Shown here piece after piece: positions 1 through 9,012 of a DNA stretch of 64,000 nucleotides (position 1 is its first letter; each line of letters starts with the position of its first letter). The notes under the pieces are model-generated. The model was given only the letters and a program-made list of their open reading frames with translations, was not told the DNA's origin and did not search any database. A program made the position numbers and the translations under genes. Source of the stretch: 0-14-0-80-60-11 sp049322355 (GTDB taxonomy: Bacteria; Desulfobacterota; Desulfobaccia; Desulfobaccales; 0-14-0-80-60-11); the NCBI GenBank assembly GCA_049322355.1, contig JBMORG010000027.1, forward strand, positions 417,079-481,078, in the 5' to 3' direction.

Positions 1-2177
1 GCTTGTTCGAGGATACGGGGTCCTTCACCTTCACCTCCACCACGCCCCAGGATTTTGAAGCCGGCGCCTTTCTCCTGAGCCAGGGAGCCGATCTCAACGT
101 GGTCTCCGAGATCATCACCCGGGAGTTGAACGCCGAGCAGGTGGCCCTCTTAAACGACCTTTTGGAGCATTCCACCAGCTTCCATGTGGGGGGCATTGAA
201 GTGGTCATGGCCCGGACCACCGCCCCGGAATACGTGCCGGACTTCGCGGTGGTGGCCCACCGCCTCATGGATGTGGAGAATATCCAGGTGCTCTTCGCCC
301 TGGCCCAGATGGAGGACCGGGTCTTCGTGGTGGGCCGGAGCCGCCTGCCGGAAGTGGACGTGGCCGAGATACTGTCCGAATTGGGGGGCGGGGGCCACAG
401 CTATGCCGCCTCCGCCGCCATCAAAGACCAGCCCCTGGCCCAGGTGGAGGAAAAACTGCGCCAGGTCCTCCAGGCCCGGGTGCATCCCGGCCGTTTGGCC
501 CGGGAAATCATGTCTTTCCCGGTCAAATCCATCCCCCCTGAGGTCACCCTGGAAGAAGCGGAAGTCACTCTCAATCGCTACAACATCAATGCCCTGCCGG
601 TCCTGGTGGGGGACAAGCTCCTGGGGCTGATTACCCGGCAAACCGTGGAAAAAGGGATTTTTCACGGCTTAAAGAGCCACCCGGTTAAGGACTACATGAA
701 CACCGAGGTGGCCACCGTGGACCCGGACGCCTCCATCGCGGAAATCCGGGACCGCCTGGTCATCAATAAACAGCGGGTGTTACCGGTGGTGGAGGACGGC
801 AAGGTCATCGGCCTGATCAGCCGCACCGACCTCCTGCACCTGCTCATGGCCGAACACGAGGAGGCCCAGTGGTCCCAACCGCTCCGCACCAAGAATATCG
901 AATCGTTGATGCGGGAACGCCTTCCCAAGAATATCATAGAGATTCTGAAACAGGTGGGCCGGGTGGCGGCGGAATTGAAGTTCAGCGCCTATGTGGTGGG
1001 CGGGTTTGTCCGGGACCTGCTGCTCAAACACGAGAACCTGGACATCGACATCGTCATTGAAGGGGACGCCATTGTGTTCGCCCGGAAATTCGCCGGGCAG
1101 TTCGGGGCCAGGTCCCGGGAGTTCCAAAAATTCAAAACCGCGGTGATCATTTTCCCGGACGGCTTCAAGATCGATGTGGCCACGGCCCGGACCGAATATT
1201 ACGAGGCGCCCGGGGCGCTTCCAATTGTAGAATACAGCTCCATCAAAATGGACCTTTACCGCCGGGATTTTACCATCAACACCCTGGCGCTGAAGCTCAA
1301 TCCCGGGGAGTTCGGCACCCTGCTGGATTTCTTCGGGGCCCAGCGGGATTTGAAGGAAGGCCGCATCAGCCTGCTCCACAACCTGAGTTTCGTGGAGGAC
1401 CCTACCCGGGTCTTTCGGGCCATCCGCTTCGAACAGCGCTTCAAGTTCCGCATCACCAAGCTGGCCGCCAACCTCATCAACAATGCGGTGAGAAACAACT
1501 TTTTCGACCGGCTCTCCGGGGCCAGGCTATTCGGGGAATTGCGGCTCATCCTCCAGGAGGACAATCCCATTCCCGCCATCGCCCGCCTGGCGGAGTTTAA
1601 CCTGCTCTCCGCGGTCCACCCCCGCTTGGGATACGATGCCGGCGCCCGCTTCCTGCTGGACCAGGTCCTGGCGGTCCTCTCCTGGTATGACCTGCTCTAC
1701 CTGGGAGACCGCTACAAACGCTGGCTGGTCTATTTCCTGGCCCTGGTGGATCATCTGACCCTGGCCGAACTTACGGAGATGCTCAGCCGCTTTAATCTGT
1801 CTCCCAAGCAGGCCCTGGCCATCAGCAAAGGCAAGGAGGCAGCAGAGCAGGCACTGCTGGCGCTGTTCCGGTATGGGGAGCCGACCCGGCCAAAGATCCA
1901 TCATCTCTTGGCCCCGCTGGACACCGAGTTTATCCTTTATATGATGGCCAAGTCACGCCATGAGGGTTCCCGCAAGGCCATCTCTCTCTATTTCACCCAC
2001 CTCAAGCATCTTAAACCCGAACTCAAGGGCCGGGACCTGGTGGCCATGGGCTATCAACCCGGCCCCCTCATCAAGGAGATGCTGGACCGCCTGCTGGAAG
2101 CCCGTCTCAACGAAAAAGTCAAAAGCCGCCGGGAGGAAAAGGACTTCATCCGCCGGGCCTTCGGGCCGCCCTTGTAA
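1..2177 (+). CDS. DHHA1-CBS-poly(A) polymerase/CCA nucleotidyltransferase fusion (5' partial)
   Basis: The left edge cuts this gene, so its true start lies outside. Numbering from base 3, residues 1-25 look like the tail of a DHH phosphoesterase domain, the DHHA1 domain follows with its GGGGH motif near residue 128-132, two CBS domains span about 168-285, and the nucleotidyltransferase head (GGFVRDLLL, then DIDIV) starts near 333, followed by the RNA-binding part to residue 724. Known proteins of this architecture in deltaproteobacteria are annotated as CCA-adding or poly(A) polymerases fused to an NrnA-like module. It probably acts on tRNA or RNA 3' ends. The activity (CCA versus A addition) cannot be told from sequence. 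Convergent with tsaB. Confidence 0.9.
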   Translation, partial: LFEDTGSFTFTSTTPQDFEAGAFLLSQGADLNVVSEIITRELNAEQVALLNDLLEHSTSFHVGGIEVVMARTTAPEYVPDFAVVAHRLMDVENIQVLFALAQMEDRVFVVGRSRLPEVDVAEILSELGGGGHSYAASAAIKDQPLAQVEEKLRQVLQARVHPGRLAREIMSFPVKSIPPEVTLEEAEVTLNRYNINALPVLVGDKLLGLITRQTVEKGIFHGLKSHPVKDYMNTEVATVDPDASIAEIRDRLVINKQRVLPVVEDGKVIGLISRTDLLHLLMAEHEEAQWSQPLRTKNIESLMRERLPKNIIEILKQVGRVAAELKFSAYVVGGFVRDLLLKHENLDIDIVIEGDAIVFARKFAGQFGARSREFQKFKTAVIIFPDGFKIDVATARTEYYEAPGALPIVEYSSIKMDLYRRDFTINTLALKLNPGEFGTLLDFFGAQRDLKEGRISLLHNLSFVEDPTRVFRAIRFEQRFKFRITKLAANLINNAVRNNFFDRLSGARLFGELRLILQEDNPIPAIARLAEFNLLSAVHPRLGYDAGARFLLDQVLAVLSWYDLLYLGDRYKRWLVYFLALVDHLTLAELTEMLSRFNLSPKQALAISKGKEAAEQALLALFRYGEPTRPKIHHLLAPLDTEFILYMMAKSRHEGSRKAISLYFTHLKHLKPELKGRDLVAMGYQPGPLIKEMLDRLLEARLNEKVKSRREEKDFIRRAFGPPL

Positions 2178-2180
2178 TAC

Positions 2181-2210
2181 CGGTTTCGGTTTTCAGTTTT
2201 CAGTTTTCGG
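2181..2210. repeat. Heptamer array, GGTTTTC/AGTTTTC units
   Basis: Three consecutive 7-nt units from 2188 (GGTTTTC, AGTTTTC, AGTTTTC) with a degenerate unit before them, directly after the stop codon of the poly(A)-polymerase gene. One of the window-wide family of 7-nt arrays. Confidence 0.8.
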
Positions 2211-2261
2211 GAAAAAAGAAAAGAATTGTCAATAGTTGGGTACGGCCCAACACTCAGACTA

Positions 2262-2969
2262 TTACAATGCCGGCCTGAGGTAGGCAGGGACCAGTTGGGC
2301 CGGGTTGGCGGTGAGGTCTTGTTCAAGGCGGCGGCGGGCCAGGCGGGCCAGGGTGGGGGCCCGGGGGGAGCGCATTTCCGGAGGGGCCAGGGCAATCTCC
2401 GGGGAGAGCTGCGAAGTGAGCACGTCGGGATAAGCAGCGAGGCCGGGGCCGGTGAGGAGCAAGGGACGCGGCAGACGCGGCGGGAGATCTGCCGCCGCCA
2501 GCCGCAGCGGGCCTTTCAGTAACTGGGGCTGGTCTTCCGGGCACCGAAACAGCCCCCAGAAGACTTCACCCCGCTTGGCGTCCAGGACTACCCCGATGGG
2601 GTGGGGGTGAAAGGGAAACTGGGCCGCCAGCACCTCCATGGTGGGCACCGGCACCAGGGGACAGTTAAGGGACCAGGCCAAGGTCTTGGCGGTGGCCAAG
2701 CCGATGCGCAGGCCGGTGAAGTTGCCGGGGCCGAGGCTTACGGCCACGGCAGCCAAGTCCTCCGGATTACTGCCGGTCTCGGCGAAAAGCGCAGCCACCC
2801 CGGGCATCAGGCGGGTCAGGTAGGTGCCGTGGGACTCCAGGGCATATTCCATCAGCACCCGGTCTGCCGCCACCAGGGCCAGGCTGCCTTTTTCGGTGGC
2901 GGTGTCCAGGGCCAGGAAAAGCCGTTTTTGGTTTTTGGTTTTTGGTTTTTCGTTAAGATGAGATTTCAA
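2262..2969 (-). CDS. tsaB: tRNA threonylcarbamoyladenosine biosynthesis protein TsaB
   Basis: TsaB is the pseudo-kinase partner of TsaD in making t6A37 of ANN-decoding tRNAs in the cytoplasm. The ASKHA-type N-terminus (FLALDTAT) and the family signature SLGPGNFTGLRIG near residue 88 are clear, and 235 aa is normal length. The frame opens with TTG at 2969. The first 16 residues are basic and are encoded by four perfect GTTTTTG-type heptamer units, while the family normally starts right at the LFLALDTAT strand. No ATG or GTG lies nearer, so either the repeat is translated or initiation uses a non-standard codon such as CTG. Last gene of the dxr-rseP-tsaB group. Confidence 0.93.
   Translation of the reverse strand: MKSHLNEKPKTKNQKRLFLALDTATEKGSLALVAADRVLMEYALESHGTYLTRLMPGVAALFAETGSNPEDLAAVAVSLGPGNFTGLRIGLATAKTLAWSLNCPLVPVPTMEVLAAQFPFHPHPIGVVLDAKRGEVFWGLFRCPEDQPQLLKGPLRLAAADLPPRLPRPLLLTGPGLAAYPDVLTSQLSPEIALAPPEMRSPRAPTLARLARRRLEQDLTANPAQLVPAYLRPAL
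2924..2951. repeat. Heptamer array inside the tsaB 5' end
   Basis: Four units in exact register on the plus strand: GTTTTTG three times, then GTTTTTC. It overlaps the first codons of tsaB. With the array at 2979-3006 it forms an inverted pair separated by 27 nt. Confidence 0.9.
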
Positions 2970-2978
2970 CTTATTTCC

Positions 2979-3006
2979 AGAACCCAGAACCTAAAACCCA
3001 AAACCC
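2979..3006. repeat. Heptamer array, AGAACCC/AAAACCC units
   Basis: Four units in register (AGAACCC, AGAACCT, AAAACCC, AAAACCC) between tsaB and the rseP stop codon. Its purine-rich strand is opposite to that of 2924-2951. Confidence 0.9.
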
Positions 3007-3008
3007 CT

Positions 3009-4079
3009 TCAATACTGGGTCTGGACCAGGCGCAGAATATCCTGGTAGAATACCAGGATCATCAGGGCCAGGATCAACATCAGGCCCAAGCCCTGGGCCA
3101 TCTCCCGGTGCTGCACCGCCACGGGCTTGCCCCGGATCGCCTCTATGGCAAAGAAAAACAGGTGGCCGCCATCCAGCACGGGGATGGGCAGCAGGTTAAG
3201 CAGGAAGAGGTTGACGCTCAGGGCCGCCATAAACTGGACCAGGTAGGTTGCGCCCATCTCCGCCTGCTTGCCCGCCACCTGGGCAATGAGGATGGGCCCG
3301 CCGATGCTCTTCAGCGGCACTTCCCGGGCCAGCAGCTTATACAGGCTCTCTACGGTCAGCCAAGTCAGGCGACCGGTGTAAACCACGCCTTGCTCCAGGG
3401 CCCGGAGGGGACCCACGCGCTCCGTAGCCAGCTGGTCTCCGGCAGTGATGCCGATGATCACGGCAGACACCTTGGCCCCAAAGATATCGTTGGTTTCCAT
3501 GGCCTGGGGAGTTACCTGGACCTGAAAGACCCTTTCTCCCCGTTGGACCGACAGAGTTAGGGGGTGTTCACCGATCCGCCGAATTTTCCTGGAGATTTCT
3601 TCCCACCGCTGCACCTCTTGCCCTGCCACCGCCAGGATTTTGTCGCCTTTTTCCAGGCCGGCCCGGGCTGCGGGTGAACTCTCCTTAACTCCGCCGATTT
3701 CCGTGGTGAGGTAGGGGATGCCGGAAAAAGTAAAGACCAGGAAGAGGGCCAGGGCCGCGAAGAGCAGGTTGAAGGTGGGGCCGGCCATGACTATCAAAAA
3801 CCGGTGCCAGAGGGGGTGATGGGAAAAGGACACCGGCTCCAACTCCGGCGGCACCTCATCGTTGGGATTTTCCCCGAACAACTTGACGTAGCCCCCCAGC
3901 GGAATTACGGACAGGCGATAATCCGTATCCCCGATTTTCTTGTGCAGCAATTTAGGCGGGAAGCCCAGGGAAAAGGCGTCCACCCGCACTCCGAAGAGTT
4001 TGGCCATGAGGAAATGGCCCAATTCGTGGACAAAGACCAGGACCCCCAGGACTATAATGGTCGCAATCGCGGTGGTCAT
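3009..4079 (-). CDS. rseP: RIP zinc metalloprotease RseP (site-2 protease)
   Basis: Inner-membrane M50 protease that cleaves transmembrane substrates such as anti-sigma factors. The zinc motif HELGH is at residues 18-22 in the first membrane segment, one PDZ domain lies around 115-195, and the C-terminal membrane motif PIPVLDGGH near 301-309 supplies the third zinc ligand. Length 356 aa is typical of single-PDZ forms. It follows dxr on the same strand, the usual dxr-rseP order, but 218 bp apart because a palindromic repeat lies between. The cdsA gene that often precedes dxr is 50 kb away (54125-54946). Confidence 0.95.
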   Translation of the reverse strand: MTTAIATIIVLGVLVFVHELGHFLMAKLFGVRVDAFSLGFPPKLLHKKIGDTDYRLSVIPLGGYVKLFGENPNDEVPPELEPVSFSHHPLWHRFLIVMAGPTFNLLFAALALFLVFTFSGIPYLTTEIGGVKESSPAARAGLEKGDKILAVAGQEVQRWEEISRKIRRIGEHPLTLSVQRGERVFQVQVTPQAMETNDIFGAKVSAVIIGITAGDQLATERVGPLRALEQGVVYTGRLTWLTVESLYKLLAREVPLKSIGGPILIAQVAGKQAEMGATYLVQFMAALSVNLFLLNLLPIPVLDGGHLFFFAIEAIRGKPVAVQHREMAQGLGLMLILALMILVFYQDILRLVQTQY

Positions 4080-4175
4080 AAAAATTTTAAAGCTCCTATG
4101 GGAGAAAGATTAATCATAGAATGCCAGACCTTATGGAATCAAACCTTCAAGTTCCATGTCCCATTAATGTCTGGC

Positions 4176-4269
4176 TTTTTCCCTCCCCCTTGATGGGGGA
4201 GGGTTAGGGTGGGGGTGGAGTGGTGTTTCACCTCCCCCTTAACCCTCTCCCACCAGGGGAGGGGAAAAA
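4176..4269. repeat. Extragenic palindrome, CCCTCCCC/GGGGAGGG type
   Basis: Two arms of about 40 nt, beginning with TTTTTCCCTCCCC and ending with GGGGAGGGGAAAAA, are imperfect reverse complements and each holds a smaller hairpin (CCCTCCCCC-TTGA-TGGGGGAGGG). It fills most of the dxr-rseP gap. A transcript would form a strong stem. A related hairpin is the one split by the MITE at 42742-42930. Confidence 0.8.
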
Positions 4270-4297
4270 GTTGTCAGCCCAATTACGAAGCGCTCCA

Positions 4298-5458
4298 CTA
4301 GCTCCTTTGGCGAATCAAATCGTGGGCATAATCCCGGGCCCAACGGTTGACGGTCAGAATCTGCTCCAGGCTCTCCAGGGGTTGTGGCTCGTGGGCATTC
4401 ATGGCGGCCTCCACCGTCTCCGGAATGCCCATAAACTTCAGACGCCCTTGCAAGAATGCGGCCACCGCCATTTCGTTGGCGGCATTGAGCACCGCAGGCA
4501 TGGTGCCGCCGGTTTTGGCCGCAGCATAACCCAGGGCCAGCCCCGGAAAGCGTGTGGTGTCGGGAGTCTCAAAAGTGAGCTGGCCGATTTGACAGAGGTC
4601 CAGGGGCGGCGAATTCAGGGGCAGGCGCCGGGGATAGGTCAAGGCGTAGGCGATGGGCAGACGCATGTCCGGGACTCCCAACTGGGCAATCACCGAGCCG
4701 TCCACAAACTCCACCAGGGAATGGACGATACTCTGGGGATGGATGTAAACCCCCACCTTATCCACCGGCAGGCCGAAGAGCACCGACGCCTCAATCACCT
4801 CCAGGGCCTTGTTCATCATGGTGGCCGAATCGATGGTGATTTTGGCTCCCATATTCCAATTGGGATGCTTCAGAGCCTGCGCGGGCGTGGCCTGGCGCAA
4901 CCTTTCCAGGTCCCAGGCCCGAAACGGACCTCCGGACGCGGTAAGCCAAAGGACCTGGACGTCCTCCGGCCGTTGGCCGTGGAGTGCTTGAAAAATGGCG
5001 CTGTGTTCGCTGTCCACGGGTATGATGGGCACACCCCGTTTTTTGGCCGCGGCCATGACGAGAGAACCGGCAGCCACCAGGGTCTCTTTATTGGCCAGGG
5101 CTATCGGCAGGCCGGCCTGAATGGCAGCCAGGGTAGGCTCCAGACCCACCGCGCCCACCATGGCGGAGACCACCAGGTCGGCGCCGCTGGCCACCGCCAC
5201 CTCCCGGGCGCCCTCCGGCCCCCACAGCAGTTCCAGATTCCCGTCCCGGGAAAGCAGTTCCCGCAACTGCGCAGCTACCGCCTTATCCTGCACCGAAACC
5301 AGGGCCGGGCGAAATTGGCGAATTTGCTCGGCCAGGACCTGGGCGTTTTGGCCGGCGGCCAACCCCGCTACGGCAAACTCTTCGGGGTGTTCCGCCACCA
5401 CTGCCAGGGTGCTTTGGCCGATGGAGCCGGTGGAACCAAGAATAGCCAGGCGTTTCAT
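4298..5458 (-). CDS. dxr: 1-deoxy-D-xylulose 5-phosphate reductoisomerase
   Basis: Converts DXP to MEP with NADPH, the committed step of the MEP isoprenoid pathway. The Rossmann motif GSTGSIG is at residues 8-14. The substrate-closing loop SGGPFRAW, the metal-site segment KITIDSATMMNK and HPQSIVHS are all present. Length 386 aa is full. It is the first gene of the reverse-strand dxr-rseP-tsaB group. Confidence 0.97.
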   Translation of the reverse strand: MKRLAILGSTGSIGQSTLAVVAEHPEEFAVAGLAAGQNAQVLAEQIRQFRPALVSVQDKAVAAQLRELLSRDGNLELLWGPEGAREVAVASGADLVVSAMVGAVGLEPTLAAIQAGLPIALANKETLVAAGSLVMAAAKKRGVPIIPVDSEHSAIFQALHGQRPEDVQVLWLTASGGPFRAWDLERLRQATPAQALKHPNWNMGAKITIDSATMMNKALEVIEASVLFGLPVDKVGVYIHPQSIVHSLVEFVDGSVIAQLGVPDMRLPIAYALTYPRRLPLNSPPLDLCQIGQLTFETPDTTRFPGLALGYAAAKTGGTMPAVLNAANEMAVAAFLQGRLKFMGIPETVEAAMNAHEPQPLESLEQILTVNRWARDYAHDLIRQRS

Positions 5459-5904
5459 TGAGTTGAAGAAGCCCTTTTATGCAAACAGTTCGCGTCCCGC
5501 CAGGATTTCGGCATGCGGGTCGCGAGGAAGTTTTCCAGTATATAAAAAAAGTTAAGACTTATTTATTCTATCTGTTCACATCCCGGCTGTAAAGTAATAA
5601 GGGCGGAGAGAGGGGAGGCGTGTCGCATCCAAAGCGCAGACCGGATTGCATTTTGGGTCCCAAGTTCGCTTGGGATTGGAAAACCTATAGCCTTTGCCAA
5701 AAATTCTTTCCCGCGGCCATCTTTTAAATCCCTCTTTGGCAAAGGGGGACTTTCAGAGGAATTCCGCCAAGTTCCCCCCTTTGGCAAGGGGGGTTAGGGG
5801 GATTTGAGGCCATTGGACCATATGCTCCAAAGGAAAAAACTTTTGGCATTTGCCATAAATGCTAATTGCAGGCCAACGCCCCCGGCTGTCCGACACATTC
5901 TTCT
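5459..5904. other. 446-bp gap upstream of dxr
   Basis: No credible gene. A 74-codon reverse frame (5563-5787) runs through repeat sequence and has no family features. The stretch holds an extragenic palindrome at 5726-5805 and must contain the dxr promoter, which I could not place. Confidence 0.6.
5726..5805. repeat. Extragenic palindrome, AAATCCCCCTTTGCCAAAGG type
   Basis: Contains two small hairpins (CCCTCTTTGGCAAAGGGGG and CCCCCCTTTGGCAAGGGGGG) enclosed by AAATCCC and GGGGGATTT arms. A second copy lies at 50168-50246. Confidence 0.8.
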
Positions 5905-6705
5905 TCAGTCCCAGGGCCAGATGCGGGCCAGATATTCCAGGGATGGGTCCAGGCTGCCTTCCTGGTGGGGCTCCAGGGTGACGGAAGGACGGCGCCCGTG
6001 GGCCGCCAGGTAGTCGAGAGTTTCCTGCAAGGGGACCCGGCCCGTGCCCAGGGCCAGGTGGTTGTCTTCATCCCCATCGTTGTCATGCAGATGCAGGTGG
6101 CCGATGACCGGGGCCAGGGTTTTCAGCCAGGCGGGAAAGTCGCCGGTGCTGAAGGCCAGGAGGTGACCTACATCGAAGCAGACTTGCAGGTTGGGCGCGG
6201 CCGCCCGGCCCAGGACTTCCAGGAAGAGTTCCGGCTCGGTTTCATAAACATTTTCAAGCATTACTGTCGCCCCGTAAGGGGCTGCCAGTGCGGCCAGTTC
6301 CTTCCAGGTGGCGGCGCTGCGGGCCAGCCAGCGCTCCTGATCCCAGTGGTAGTGGCGGGCTTCATAGCCCAGGTGGCAGACTATCGCATGAGGCCGAAAC
6401 ACCGGAAGATAACGGAAGGCCTGGCGGAGCCGGCGGCGGGAGGCCGCCAGAACGCCATCGTCCAGCGCTCCCGGGGCCAAATCCTGAAAGGGGCCGTGCA
6501 GGGTAATCTTACGCCCGGCCCCTTGAAAAGCCTGGGCCACCCGCCTGAAAACCCCGGGAGGATAATGCCCCAGGCTATAGGCGTCCAGGCCGATCTCCGG
6601 GTTCAGGCCCCGCCGCAGGAACTTTTCCAGGAACCCGCTCTGCAAAAAAGGAAAGGGAATATTGACCTGAACCTGGCCTACGAGGGCCGCAAGGCTAATC
6701 CCCAT
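5905..6705 (-). CDS. Sugar phosphate isomerase/epimerase, xylose-isomerase-like TIM barrel
   Basis: A 266-aa AP-endonuclease-2-like barrel. Metal-site style segments are visible: TLHGPF, VCHLGYEARHYH, VMLENVYETEPE, VCFDVGHLLAF and HLHLHDNDGDEDNHLALGTG. These are the usual Glu/Asp/His positions of the family. Substrate unknown; it could be an epimerase, isomerase or endonuclease-type lyase. It follows mce by 12 bp and is probably cotranscribed. The start GTG/ATG region has no alternative better placed. Confidence 0.8.
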   Translation of the reverse strand: MGISLAALVGQVQVNIPFPFLQSGFLEKFLRRGLNPEIGLDAYSLGHYPPGVFRRVAQAFQGAGRKITLHGPFQDLAPGALDDGVLAASRRRLRQAFRYLPVFRPHAIVCHLGYEARHYHWDQERWLARSAATWKELAALAAPYGATVMLENVYETEPELFLEVLGRAAAPNLQVCFDVGHLLAFSTGDFPAWLKTLAPVIGHLHLHDNDGDEDNHLALGTGRVPLQETLDYLAAHGRRPSVTLEPHQEGSLDPSLEYLARIWPWD

Positions 6706-6717
6706 AGAGGCTGAGCC

Positions 6718-7125
6718 TCAGTGAGGATACTGGCACAACTCCACCAACAGGCCGAAGGTGGCCTTGGGGTGGATAAAAGCCACCAGCGCCCCATGGGCGC
6801 CTTCCCGGGGTTTTTCGTCGATGAGCTTGACGCCCGCGGCTTTCAATTCCTCCACCGCAGTGTGGATGTCCTCCACCTCCAGGGCCAGGTGATGGAAGCC
6901 TTCCCCCTTGTTTTCCAGGAACTTGGCCACCGGGCTGTCCGCTGCCGTGGGCAGGAGCAGTTCCAGATTGCTTTCCCCCACCTTGATGAAGCTCACTTTG
7001 ACCTTTTGGGTTTCCACCACTTCTTCGCCCTTCAGCTCCAGGTTAAGGTTTTCGGCATAGAGCTTCTTGGGGGCTTCCAGGTCCTTCACCGCGATTCCCA
7101 GATGGGCGATGCGTTTGATCTTCAT
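6718..7125 (-). CDS. mce: Methylmalonyl-CoA epimerase
   Basis: Interconverts (R)- and (S)-methylmalonyl-CoA in propionate/succinate interconversion. The 135-aa VOC fold is full length: HLGIAVKDLEA at the N-terminus, EGFHHLALEVEDI in the second half, and the closing FIHPKATFGLLVELCQ. Metal ligands His10, His-82-region and the Glu of LLVEL are in place. The frame is open up to 7467, but the start is ATG at 7125: it has GGAGGAAAC just upstream and matches the family N-terminus. Mutase genes are not in this window. Confidence 0.93.
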   Translation of the reverse strand: MKIKRIAHLGIAVKDLEAPKKLYAENLNLELKGEEVVETQKVKVSFIKVGESNLELLLPTAADSPVAKFLENKGEGFHHLALEVEDIHTAVEELKAAGVKLIDEKPREGAHGALVAFIHPKATFGLLVELCQYPH

Positions 7126-7270
7126 GAAGTTTCCTCCGTATAGTCGAAAAAGTTTCCGAAAGATATTGCCCCGGAGCGTTAGAACCGGGGCCGCGCCATA
7201 AACCAGGCAGCACTGTAGAACTAGGCAAACCCCTGGTTTACCCAAACTCTTCTTGTCAGCAGGCACTGGA

Positions 7271-7299
7271 ATTATATATGATGGCGAAGATAAGGAAAA
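7271..7299 (-). promoter_or_regulatory. Possible mce promoter
   Basis: On the reverse strand TATAAT (7271-7276) is preceded 17 nt upstream by a weak TTTTCC. It would give a leader of about 140 nt before mce. Prediction only. The rest of the 7126-7413 gap shows one small inverted repeat (GGCGG/CCGCC) near 7335-7353. Confidence 0.3.
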
Positions 7300-7413
7300 G
7301 CCCGGCGTCAATCGCAGGTGATTTTTCTTATAGGCGGACTTAAGTGCCGCCCAGGGGCCTACGTGCCGGCCGGCTCCTGAAGTTGCTTCGAAATTAACTG
7401 GGCGGGTTTTGGA

Positions 7414-8652
7414 ATGACTAAAGAAGAGAGGTTTCGACGGCTCAGCCAGCACCTGGATACTTACCAAGAATCAGTGATAGAATTGCAGCGGGGTCTGGTC
7501 TCCCGGGTGGCGCTGGGGCCGGAAGTGGGAGGAGTGGGCGAGGCCGATAAGGCCGCGTTTCTGACGGACCTGTTGACCGGTTGGGGGCTTAAGGTGGATG
7601 ATTATCCCGCCCCTGATGACCGGGTGCCGGGCGGGGTGCGCCCCAACCTGGTGTCCTGCCTGCCGGGGAAAAAACCGGAAAAGGTCTGGGTGCTGAGCCA
7701 TACGGACGTGGTCCCCCCGGGGGACCTGAGCCTCTGGGACTCCGATCCTTTTATTCTGAGGGTGGACGGCGACCGCCTTTACGGGCGGGGCACCGAGGAC
7801 GACCATCATGGCATCGTCATGTCTCTCATGGCCGTCAAGGCCTTCCTGGATCTTAAGATTGTCCCGGAGCGCACCATCGCCCTGGCCCTGGTGGCGGACG
7901 AGGAAACCGGCAACGAGAAAGGTTTGAGTCATTTGCTTCGTACGCAGCGGCAGCTCTTTTCCGAGCGGGACCTGATCATCGTTCCAGATGCCGGGCGCCA
8001 GGACGGCACCATGATAGAGGTGGCGGAAAAGAGCATCCTCTGGCTCAAGCTGACCCTGCTGGGACAGCAGAGCCACGCCTCCCGCCCCCACAAGGCCAAG
8101 AACACCTTAAAAGCTGCGGCCCACGTGATTGTGGCCCTGGATGACCTGCACCGGGAATTTCCTTTGCACAACCCGCTGTTCCGGCCTCCCATGAGCACCT
8201 TTGAGCCCACCAGGAAAGAGGCCAACGTGCCCAATATCAACACCATTCCAGGCCGTGACGTCTTTTATCTGGATTGCCGGGTATTGCCGGATTACGACCT
8301 GGGCCAAGTCACTGAGCGGGTCCGGGCTATCGCCACTGAGGCGGCCGGGAAATTTGGGATCACCGTGGCTGTGGAACCGGTGCAGACGCTGGCCAGCGCG
8401 CCGCCCACATCACCGGAGGCCCCTGTGGTGAAAGCCTTACAGGAGGCAGTGCGGCAAGTTTACGGGAAGGAGGCTACTCCCCAGGGGATCGGCGGCGGCA
8501 CTGTGGCCGCGTTTTTTAGGAAGGAGGGCCTGCCCGCAGCGGTATGGATGACCGCCAATGACTGCGCCCACCAACCCAACGAATTTTGCTACCTGAGCCA
8601 CATCTTGGGCGACGCCAAGGTTTTGGCCCATGTGAGCTTGATGGCGGAGTAA
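7414..8652 (+). CDS. M20 family metallo-hydrolase (ArgE/DapE/CPG2 type)
   Basis: Cytoplasmic di-zinc amidohydrolase, 412 aa. Motifs in order: SHTDVVPPG (zinc His and general Asp), GRGTEDDHHG (bridging Asp), ADEETGNEKG (catalytic Glu and ligand), PDAGRQDG, and NDCAHQPNE with the C-terminal zinc His. A dimerisation domain interrupts the catalytic one at about residues 205-320. Family members deacylate small peptides or N-acyl amino acids; DapE-like use is possible, but the window gives no lysine-pathway context. Single gene, divergent from mce. Confidence 0.88.
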   Translation: MTKEERFRRLSQHLDTYQESVIELQRGLVSRVALGPEVGGVGEADKAAFLTDLLTGWGLKVDDYPAPDDRVPGGVRPNLVSCLPGKKPEKVWVLSHTDVVPPGDLSLWDSDPFILRVDGDRLYGRGTEDDHHGIVMSLMAVKAFLDLKIVPERTIALALVADEETGNEKGLSHLLRTQRQLFSERDLIIVPDAGRQDGTMIEVAEKSILWLKLTLLGQQSHASRPHKAKNTLKAAAHVIVALDDLHREFPLHNPLFRPPMSTFEPTRKEANVPNINTIPGRDVFYLDCRVLPDYDLGQVTERVRAIATEAAGKFGITVAVEPVQTLASAPPTSPEAPVVKALQEAVRQVYGKEATPQGIGGGTVAAFFRKEGLPAAVWMTANDCAHQPNEFCYLSHILGDAKVLAHVSLMAE

Positions 8653-8686
8653 GGCGGTGGCGGCGGAGATGGCCACCCCGCAATAA

Positions 8687-8977
8687 TCACGGATAGTCAA
8701 CCGGGCGCTTGGGCCACATTATGCAGTGGTCCCAGGCAGAACATTCCAGGCGATAATCTTGATTATCGGCATCGGTGATAAAGTAGTTGAGCGGGTCTTC
8801 CGCCAGCATTTCCGCCCATTCCTCCCGGGCGTCGTCGGCATCCGTGGACCCCAGCCAGGGGCGCACGGAATAGGGTTCGTCAAAGCCCACATGGTGCAGC
8901 AACTCCCGGGGGTTATCGTCCAGCACCAGATAGGAGTGGACCCCTTCATGACAGCGGACAACTATGGCGCAGGCCAT
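8687..8977 (-). CDS. Conserved-looking small hypothetical protein
   Basis: Unrecognised 96-aa acidic soluble protein with several Trp, Cys and His residues (MACAIVVRCHEG at the start, ECSAWDHCIMWP near the end). The ATG at 8977 is chosen because GAGGAGGTCG lies directly upstream; the frame runs ten codons further. No membrane segment. Divergent from the lipoprotein gene with only 35 bp between the starts, so promoters must overlap coding DNA. Confidence 0.65.
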   Translation of the reverse strand: MACAIVVRCHEGVHSYLVLDDNPRELLHHVGFDEPYSVRPWLGSTDADDAREEWAEMLAEDPLNYFITDADNQDYRLECSAWDHCIMWPKRPVDYP

Positions 8978-9012
8978 ACCACGACCTCCTCGATCTAAGT
9001 TTTTCATATATT

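Noticed and set aside
2234..2250. GTTGGG/CCCAAC hairpin as a terminator between the poly(A)-polymerase gene and tsaB
   Set aside because: Only 6 bp and no T-run on the relevant side.
4220..5461. 413-codon plus frame
   Set aside because: Antisense shadow of dxr.
5563..5787. 74-codon reverse frame upstream of dxr
   Set aside because: Runs through a palindromic repeat, has no ribosome site and no family features.
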